Shown: positions 57,151-64,000 of the stretch, one piece after another | How the letters are laid out: each line of letters starts with the position of its first letter | Position numbering within the stretch: position 1 is the stretch's first letter | DNA from: Gymnothorax reevesii | Lineage: Eukaryota > Chordata > Actinopteri > Anguilliformes > Muraenidae | Assembly (NCBI GenBank): GCA_029721435.1 | Contig: CM056580.1 | Coordinates: forward strand, 71,883,367 to 71,947,366 | DNA: 64,000 nucleotides | Reading direction: 5' to 3' | Translations under genes and position numbers: made by a program | The notes under the pieces: generated by a model | Databases searched by the model: none | What the model was told of the DNA's origin: nothing | What the model saw: the letters and a program-made list of their open reading frames with translations, nothing else

Positions 57151-57576
57151 TCATGAATAGAATGACAACTTGGTGAAATTTTGCACAGATCTCTGAAACA
57201 GAATGGAGTTGGTTTGAAGTTTCTAGCTGAAATATTAGCAAAGTTATGAACCAAAGTGTGGTTTTAATGTTTTTGGTGACCTTGACCTTTGACCTAGGCA
57301 CTAAGGGGTCTATTCTCCCATTAGCGCGTAAGTCCTTTTTTACGCTTTTGAGTTACTCGTATTCTCCCCAACGCGTTTCGATCACGCCCACAGCGCTTAA
57401 CTTCAGAATGTAGGCGGCCTTATGAAAGAGGTGTGACTAATCCAAAAGAGAGGCAGACTCTGTACAGAGCTCATTTATTATGGCTATCAAGAAAACATGG
57501 AACAAGGATTTTCTGATTAACCATGAATATGCAGTTGTGGTCCATGGAAAACGCAAACCAGACTTTAAACTTGAAA

Positions 57577-57777
57577 ATCGTGGGCCTGCTGATAAAACCT
57601 TGTATCTCCAAACTGATAAGAAACAAAAACTCGTATGTCCACTATTCTTACACGCAGAATTAAACAAGTTTTATTTTATTTATATTTTAAATAATATTTA
57701 TCAATTTTTATATTTATTTATTTTCCTGTGAAGTGTATCATTTTGAAGATACGAGGTTTTATCAGCAGGCCCACGAT
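57577..57777. repeat. 31-bp-arm hairpin inside the Harbinger element
   Basis: The left arm 57577-57607 starts atcgtgggcctgctgataaa. The right arm 57747-57777 is its reverse complement with one mismatch. The loop is 139 bp and AT-rich. It may be a separate nested MITE. Confidence 0.75.
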
Positions 57778-58794
57778 ATGCGGCTGTAATAGTAGGCCTA
57801 TGTATGTCTGTGCCAATTACAAGAAGTAATATACAGACGTCTCATTTTTATTTCTTACTCTAGCCAACATGGCATTAAAGTTATGCAAACAAACAAATTG
57901 CCACAATAATGAAATAACAAAAAGAATTTAGCGCTTCTCAACCAGCGCAATCAGAGCTTTGAATATGTGTCCCTCCTACACCAGCCTGTTTGTTCCGTGG
58001 AAAACGGGTGGGGAGACAAATAAAGAGAATATTCTTAACAATCAAAGACAGTTTATATGATCTCATTTAGAAATTGCGCACTTGAAATCTCAAACTACTC
58101 CGATGTCAGGTTTGCAACTAAAGGACATGAAAACGCTTTAAGAAAGGATTCTTGCCCCGCACGCTCTCATCCCCCCGCCCCTAAACCGCCTCAGCAATCA
58201 CACAATTCCATATACCTAGCCTATTATGTCCCATTTAATTTGAGCCACACATTCACTTCAACTTGTGCCTAATAATTTATTATAATCAATTATCCAATTT
58301 ACTGATAATGATTCCTCTCATGTCAGCAATTCTTTATTGGCTAAAATTGATTAACAAACGGGTAGTGCTTTACTATTGGCCAGGGTAGGGCTCAATCTAG
58401 AGTAGCCTATTTAATAATATCTTTATTCACACATTAAAATACACTGTACTATCAATGGTAAAAAAAATTAAAATGACAAAGACACGAGTTAGTTAATACA
58501 GATATCCTCAATTAGAAAATCATTGTCCTCCCTCATGAGAATATCAGATCTTCTTAGATTATCACGAGCATATAGGGGAGTTGCATTTGTTAATAGAACA
58601 TGAAGACAATAATGACGATGTCGAGCCAAAGCCGAAAACCAAACTTCACAGATGTGGACTTACCGGTTTACAAATGATCTCCGCACTAACTTGATATAAT
58701 TTCATCCCCCTTTAGAAATTGTTGTGGCTAATAAAGCCGAAAAAGGCGGAGATTAAATAGGTAATGGCTCTCTATAACTGTCGCGTACTGTTCA

Positions 58795-58985
58795 TAAAGC
58801 TGCTTTCACATCAGACACAAAACAAATTTTTCGCAGGACAGATTAGCCTACATTCAAAGTCAATGCAAAGACGCGTATACAGGCATTATAGTCGCCTTGA
58901 AGTAGCTTTCACACCAGACGCGAAACGAATTTTTCGTATTAAGCAGCTTTCACACCGAATGCAAAACGAATTTTTCGCGCGACAG
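58795..58985 (+). repeat. Three same-strand copies of a Harbinger terminal sequence
   Basis: Copies start near 58798, 58900 and 58943 on the pattern AGCWGCTTTCACACCAGACG, followed by 'aaacraatttttcg'. They match the terminal repeats of the MITE at 55653-56017. All face the same way with no opposite ends nearby. Confidence 0.75.
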
Positions 58986-60230
58986 ATGACATTCAAACTA
59001 AGTCATGACCGTCTATCAGCTACTGCATGTTAGTTTGCGTGTTCTGCAAATTAAAAATGCTTCTGGTTAACTTATACCCAATCCGACGGTCGAATAACAT
59101 GGCGAGCAGCTGTAGTGCCGTCCGCGGCTGTAGTAAATGTATAGCCTTGTGGAGAAGTATGCGTCAGAGCAGACGGCAAAATAACCTTTCAGCGTAAGTT
59201 GTCATCTGGGCAGACGGCATAATAGCCCTTTGGCGTGAAATACCGACGCTGTGTATATGCCTACAAACTTTAAGTCCACATCTGTGACAAGTGCGCATGT
59301 CAAGCGGAGGTGACAGCAAAATAGCAGAAAAAAACGGGAACCGTTATACAGCAAAATAGACACTGCCTAGCCTAAATGGAGAGATCTGCGGGGGGGTTTT
59401 AAAAGCCAGGCTGCACTGGAGGAGGAGGTGGCACCCACTCTTTCTGCAGTGGAAGTGCATGGTGAAGAACTTGGAGTGTCAACAAACTGTGTCAGACACC
59501 TTGACACGGACACATGAGATATGTGCATGGCGTCACAAGCCACTCTCTGGAACGACCCAGATGCCAGGACCGACAGCGCAGTTGTGACCTTGATGACCAC
59601 GGTATGTTTGTAATTGTTTGTAATGCGTTTGTAATTGAACTAGTCAGAGAAGAGGCTGTTGCGTAATATCTTTCGTTTTCGTTTCGTTTAGTTTTATTAT
59701 GGTTTTGAGAAATGTAGTTTAGAAATAAGGATGAACAATCGTATATTGAATTTCTCAACCTTTACCATGTTAAATAAAATAAGAGTAATGTTAAAATTTG
59801 GCCTATAACCGACATCAAACGCAATATTCCATTTCGCCTTATGTTGGCGCTTGACCTTAATACAGCCCTCAAAAGCGCTTAACAGAAAAAGTGCATAAGC
59901 TAAGGGGAGAATACGCGTAAGTGTTATTTGCATGAGAAACGCCTGGAAACGCCCCGATTTTGGCCTTGCTCTGGCCCAAGTGCGTAACTGCCTTCAGGGC
60001 GCGTAATGCACAGACTTAAGTCGACGGGAGAATACGCGTAGGCTGAAAAGTGCGTAGCTACGCACTTTTTTCGACTTACGTGCATGGGAGAATAGACCCC
60101 TAAACGAAGTATAGGCTTCTGGCGACAGAACCTCCTCTATCATATGGTGGAGTTTCATGAACATAAATGATATGGAAAGGGAAAAAAGCGTGTTACAAAC
60201 AAACAAACAAACAAACATACAAACAGATGA

Positions 60231-60583
60231 CTAATGCAACCAACATTTTGTAAATGTAAATGCATACATTTAAAATCATTTACAGAGTAATATGCACACC
60301 ACGCAACGAACTTTCAAGTAGCAAAGTCATTCATGAGATCCTTTCAGTCCAGCTCCTGGAACAGCAAATATCTCATTAAATTAAATCTAAACCTTATCTA
60401 AATACCACTTTCAGCAGCATTTACTACATTACATTCTATTTTTGGGATTTTTGAGAAATTTCAGCCCATTTGCTCACAAAATTAATTCAATCTACTCGAT
60501 TCATACTCGGAAATAGGTTCACCAAGTCATTTGTACATCCGGCCAGGAGGGTGCTGGGCTTGAGGAAGTTAACTAGTGTGTAC
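60231..60583. other. No gene recognised
   Basis: Unassigned AT-rich sequence before the minisatellite. Confidence 0.35.
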
Positions 60584-60905
60584 TCAGCAAGGTCAACATA
60601 CCTCATCAGAGAATGACTACAGGAGCTAGCCACAGATAGAAGGTTCACAAGTATGTTTTCTGCACGGTCAATGCACCTTGCCGGAGAATAGGCACAACGA
60701 CCGAGGAGGTGGCTCTCGCATGGAAGGTTCAATTGACACTCGCTGTGTAGTATGTTCTCTGCAAGATCAATGGACCATGTAAGGACAATGGCTACTCTGG
60801 GGAAGAGCAAGCCACATGGATAGTTCATCTAATAGTCACTTGATAGCAGGTTCCCAGCAAAGCTAATGTACCCTATCGGAGTATAGCATCACTAGAGTGG
60901 CTCTG
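60584..60905 (+). repeat. Minisatellite, four degenerate units of 77-99 bp
   Basis: Units begin near 60584, 60661, 60760 and 60855 with 'gca.ggtcaa.ryacc' and continue 'agaataggcacaacg...ggctctcgcatggaaggttc'. The minus strand stays open for 113 codons because the unit lacks stops in that frame. I see no protein family and read it as noncoding. Confidence 0.7.
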
Positions 60906-61505
60906 GCCACCAGGATTGTGACGATTATGCACTGTCTGGCTAAAAAGTCACACAATCTAATATTTTTCCGGACCGCCTTTATCTTCAAAAGTGCTGCAGA
61001 TTTGTCAAGGCACTGTTTTGACAATCTTTTACAAAGATATAACATAATCCTGACTGGAGTTGCATTAATTTTTAGCCAAAATTTTATATTGAAGACAGGA
61101 AAGTTAAACCACTTCATATGCCTTCTCCAAAACAGCCCAAAAACTTTCAATGTGTTAAGGCCAGGACTCAGTGTTTGCCAATTTATGTGTGAAAATGATT
61201 CTTCGTGTTCACTGTACTACTCTGTCACAATTTGATGCATCTAGGCATTATCATCTTGTAATATGCCTGTACTGCCAGGGACTCTAATCCATTGATGGGA
61301 TAACATGGTCAATCAGTAAATTCAGGTAGATTGACTTTGACTTTATTTATTGCTGCATAATTTTGTTCAGCCTAGACCTGACCAACTGAAGCAACCCCAG
61401 ATCATGACTCTGCCTCTGGAGGCTTGTACAGTGGGCATGGTACATGATGGGTGCATTGTTTCACGGTCTTCCTTTTTTACCCTCATGTACCTGTGGAATC
61501 ATTTT

Positions 61506-63094
61506 TAATTCATTTGCTTTATTATTAATTGTTTGTCCTTGCTTGCTCTAGCTCAAATTTTCTTAGGCCTCAGTGTGTACTGTTGCATGTTTCTGGGCCT
61601 GCATAACTGTATTTTCCATAAATCTGACCAGTGCGTCATGGCATATAGCTCATCTCGAGTCATGAGGACCTGATGGGCCCAGAACAAGGGCAGAATGTAC
61701 TTTCTCTCTCTTAGTTTATGTGTTTACAGAAGATGGAGTACTTGGGAGACCCCCGGAAAGTGAACAAGACGACTTGCAGATATGATAGGGAGGAATCACC
61801 TGTCTACTACACGAGATGTGTCCGCATAACTCAGGGGGCTTGACGCGGGTTGCATGCGACTGCAAGAGTCTTCCAGATTACATCATGATGTGTAAATCAG
61901 CGCGGGGGGGAGAAGAACATCACAATGTTTTCCTATATAAGCCACAGAATCAGAAACGTTATCCTTGTCGCTATCCTTGATTTTGCTGACTTGACTTGTA
62001 TGCGGGGATACTTTTTTTGCAGAAAAAGTAAACTGACTTTGGCTTGGATATTAACTTCTCTGCCTCCGTCTGATTTCTCCCTTGAGTCATCTGAGTTTCT
62101 TTTGTGAAGGTAATACCAGGAATATAAAATCAAAATTCCTACAACAGTACCCTTCCCTCTAGAGTTGGGTCTGGACTCATCATACTACGTGTGACAAGAG
62201 GCTTATTTAGGAGCAAGTGCAGACAGAAAGTCAGCATCACTGGTTTGATTAAAAAGCTCAGGGTCAGACAATCCGGTTATAAACCAATCAGGCGAATTGC
62301 AGCACAAATGGGACAAACTGTGAGCATCTCAAATCCAGCAGAGAACAGAATCATAAGTCAATCAGCAGCCATAGGGAAAACCAATAAATCACAATACACA
62401 AAGGGACAAACAAACATGAAATCCATGGACAAAAAAAAATCGGACCTGGAGAAATACACTAGAAAATACGAGGCTTGTGATTGTCGCCTTTCACAGTCAA
62501 CAAACTCACGAATCAAATGGAGAAAAGTGGGGCTATATAAATGAAGTAAATAATAAGCAGTGAATGGAAAATAGGTGAAGGAGAATTGAATTGGAGACAA
62601 TATCTAACACAACAGGGAAGCAAATGAGGAAGTGTGACAGTTAAAGATGATGTGTAACTGATACGGAGAAAGGAAATAGTAAAATGTATAAAATAGTAAA
62701 GATAATAAAATGAAAACAATGAGTGAATAATCATGAATGTCAAAATATACAATAAGATAAGATAGATTACTCCACAGGGTTTAATAAAGTCTGTGTTGTA
62801 TTTTGTCCCATCCACGGGGCAGGGCCCAGGGACCAACTCCAAATCTAAAGGCAGTTCCGTGGGCAGGGGCACTGGGTGATCGGAGTGTCCCTATTTTGCT
62901 TTTTTTTTTTTTTTTGGGTGGGATCACCGGAGTACCAAAAAGAAATGCACAGAAACACTTGGAGAACATGCGAACTCCATGCATGGAGGTCCTGGCTGGC
63001 CGGGGCATGAACTTATTGCGAGGCAGCAGCGCAGACTACTGCAACTTCGTGCTACCTAATAAACAGGAAAAAAATAACAAACAGATCTCAAATA
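61506..63094. other. Foreign sequence inside Tc1-type element E
   Basis: It contains a TATA-type promoter-like stretch (tcctatataagccacag, 61931-61947) in an LTR-like context (61640-62140), unassigned A-rich sequence (62190-62790) and a SINE (62918-63045). The frame at 62191-62544 is A-rich and not recognised. No single element explains the whole interval. Confidence 0.4.
62918..63045 (-). repeat. tRNA-derived fish SINE fragment
   Basis: On the plus strand: 'gatcaccggagtaccaaaaa', 'ggagaacatgcgaactccat', 'gtcctggctggccggggcat', 'cttattgcgaggcagcagcg'. This is the reverse sense of the SINE at 17343-17674, covering its 5' half. Confidence 0.75.
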
Positions 63095-63175
63095 ATGATG
63101 ACATGATCATTTTCCATTGTACCACAGTCCAGTCTTTGTGCTCCCTTGCAAATTGAAGTTGTTTTTTCCCTGTTT

Positions 63176-64000
63176 TGTCATGGTTTTGGCCCTGCCGGCA
63201 GGCTCTAGGACCAAGGGCCTAGGGAAAAAGCAGACTCAATATGCCAAGGCTGGGAGTGGAGTGGGTTTTAATAACCATAGTCAAATCACACAAAAAAATT
63301 GGAAACAAGGTTCTATTTCGTATGTGCTCCGCTCTCTAACGGGCTTTGCTATTGGTTTACCCCTCCGAGGCCCTGCCTCGGGGCCTGAGAAGATATTTGA
63401 ACTCACCTGTTCTGTAGGAGGGGGTAGCATACTCAACCCCTATAAAGCCCTGCTGTTGTCAATGCTCGTCTCCCTTTTTCACTCTGCCTGCTGGAGAAAT
63501 TGGACTAACGTGAGAACATCCATGGCGAAATCTTGTTTCCAGTGTGCCTCCCCCATGGTGGCAGAAGACCAACACAGCAACTGTTTTGTGTGTTTGGGTT
63601 AGCGTCACCAGGTGGAGGCTGGTTCTTGTGCTGCCTGCGCAGCGTCTCCCCGGGAGGAGCGCAAGAACCGTCAGCAGTTCCTGCGGGCCGCACACACCCT
63701 CCAGGCTGGCTCGAAGCTGCAAGCCGTGGAGCGACTATGATGAGGAAGATGACCTGCGCGGGTATCAGGAAGATCTAGCAGGCCTCTTCTGTGATGAGGG
63801 GACTCCCCCCGAGGACCGCAACCCGTTGGACGACCTGCCTGGGTTATTCCGTTCGGCGGCGGTGCAGATGGAGATGCCCCTGCCTCTGCAGCCCCCGAAC
63901 ACCCACGGGGACGACTTCACCATAGGCCTATTAGCCCAGCCGAAGTAGCAGCCGCGGCCCAAGGTAATTTGTTCCCAGATGCCGCCCATAATCACACACG
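63176..64000 (+). mobile_element. 5' end of a third tyrosine-recombinase retrotransposon
   Basis: A probable terminal repeat or leader begins TGTCATGGTTTTGGCC at about 63176. A TATA-type 'cctataaagccctgc' at 63440-63454 is followed by the gag-like gene at 63522. It cuts into Tc1-type element E on the left and leaves the window on the right. The superfamily is inferred from the gag-like protein only. Confidence 0.55.
63522..63948 (+). pseudogene. Gag-like ORF1 of a DIRS/Ngaro-type element, broken
   Basis: The start at 63522 has a good context (catccATGG). MAKSCFQCASPMVAEDQHSN leads into CFVCLG and then, past a TAG at 63600-63602, VEAGSCAACAASPREERK. This Cys-x2-Cys, His-x2-Cys-x2-Cys-Leu-Gly, Cys-x2-Cys array is typical of the N-terminus of DIRS/Ngaro gag-like proteins. 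The frame stops at about 63737. Another frame (from about 63730) reads DEEDDLRGYQEDLAGLF and then FRSAAVQMEMPLPLQPP before a TAG at 63946-63948. So one nonsense codon and one frameshift are present. Confidence 0.65.

Larger units (their letters stand above)
57305..60100. mobile_element. PIF/Harbinger-type element (2.8 kb) with nested repeats
   Basis: Perfect 17-bp inverted repeats GGGGTCTATTCTCCCAT start at both ends. TAA duplications lie at 57302-57304 and 60101-60103. Subterminal regions on both sides are rich in 'gcgtaagt' and 'acgcgta' words. No intact transposase or Myb-like protein is recognised, so it is non-autonomous or decayed. The interior holds a hairpin (57577-57777), an array of other Harbinger ends (58795-58985) and a 16-bp inverted pair (58647-58662 / 59271-59286). 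Confidence 0.82.
57151..60230 (+). repeat. RTE-like 3' region interrupted by the Harbinger element
   Basis: 57151-57304 (ttggtgaaattttgcacaga, gaccttgacctttgaccta) and 60101-60230 (tggtggagtttcatgaacat, ending in (CAAA)n at 60198-60222) read as one LINE-type 3' end. The split is at the TAA duplicated by the Harbinger insertion. Confidence 0.5.
60928..63178 (-). mobile_element. Tc1/mariner-type element E, split by about 1.6 kb
   Basis: The left part 60928-61505 starts TGCACTGTCTGGCTAAAAAG. It carries minus-strand transposase remnants, including codons for LQDDNA near 61255, the second catalytic Asp site. Transposase sequence upstream of that (minus sense) reappears at 63095-63178, with codons for LQFAREHKDWTVVQWK. 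The 61506-63094 interval is unrelated. The right end of the element is cut by the retrotransposon at 63176. Confidence 0.7.

Noticed and set aside
56785..57156. 123-codon gene
   Set aside because: No domain; it runs into LINE-type 3' sequence. Chance frame.
62191..62544. 117-codon Lys/Gln-rich protein
   Set aside because: The frame is open because the DNA is A-rich. It lies within foreign sequence inside a Tc1-type element, with no recognisable motif.

Overview
The window looks like a gene-poor, transposon-dense stretch of a ray-finned fish genome. The evidence is a tRNA-derived SINE family widespread in fish, several Tc1/mariner families, Ngaro/DIRS-type tyrosine-recombinase retrotransposons, L2-type LINE tails, hAT, piggyBac and PIF/Harbinger elements, and runs of 'gctagctagc'-type sequence. 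No intact host protein-coding gene, rRNA or functional tRNA gene, bacterial operon or CRISPR array is visible. Nearly every longer open frame is a decayed transposon gene or a chance frame. The species cannot be named from the sequence; a non-acanthomorph fish is a guess.

Layout. 1-8055: a Ngaro-like retrotransposon (copy 1; reverse transcriptase, RNase H, tyrosine recombinase, 3' tail). It has been broken by a local inversion, a 1.9-kb piggyBac-like TTAA element, a hAT MITE, and a 2.9-kb inverted-repeat element. The last carries the first exon of a RecQ-like helicase and itself contains a piggyBac element, which contains a Tc1/mariner-type remnant. 8056-10210: mostly unassigned, with a 40-bp-arm hairpin. 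10211-13170: a minus-strand two-ORF LINE that keeps its 5' part and has lost its 3' part. 14282-14957: a 676-bp near-complete palindrome. 15370-25600: small repeats, a TTAA MITE, a full-length SINE, a second and a third copy of the 1.9-kb TTAA family, a fold-back with telomere-like sequence at its apex, and two tandem-repeat fields. 25600-30980: mostly unassigned, with a SINE and a second telomere-like fold-back.

30985-34900: Ngaro-like copy 2, split by a 1,136-bp solo LTR with a perfect 5-bp target duplication, a SINE, a 487-bp tandem duplication, a minisatellite and an L2-type tail. 34900-43100: two hAT remnants and otherwise little. 43139-48082: three Tc1/mariner elements of different families lying almost end to end beside TA repeats, each inactivated by a different lesion. 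48150-49740: a tRNA-SINE and the 3' end of a LINE. 49740-53470: unassigned. 53471-60230: a fourth Tc1 element, a Harbinger MITE and a 2.8-kb Harbinger-like element. 60500-63175: a minisatellite and a fifth Tc1-type element split by about 1.6 kb of other repeats. 63176-64000: the 5' end of a third tyrosine-recombinase retrotransposon running off the window.

These parts do not form a pathway. They are a record of successive insertions whose order can be read from the nesting. The most interesting object is the 4705-7650 element: 8-bp flanking duplications, terminal inverted repeats that are themselves palindromic, and a promoter-proximal RecQ-helicase-like exon reading inward from one end. I could not assign it to a superfamily.
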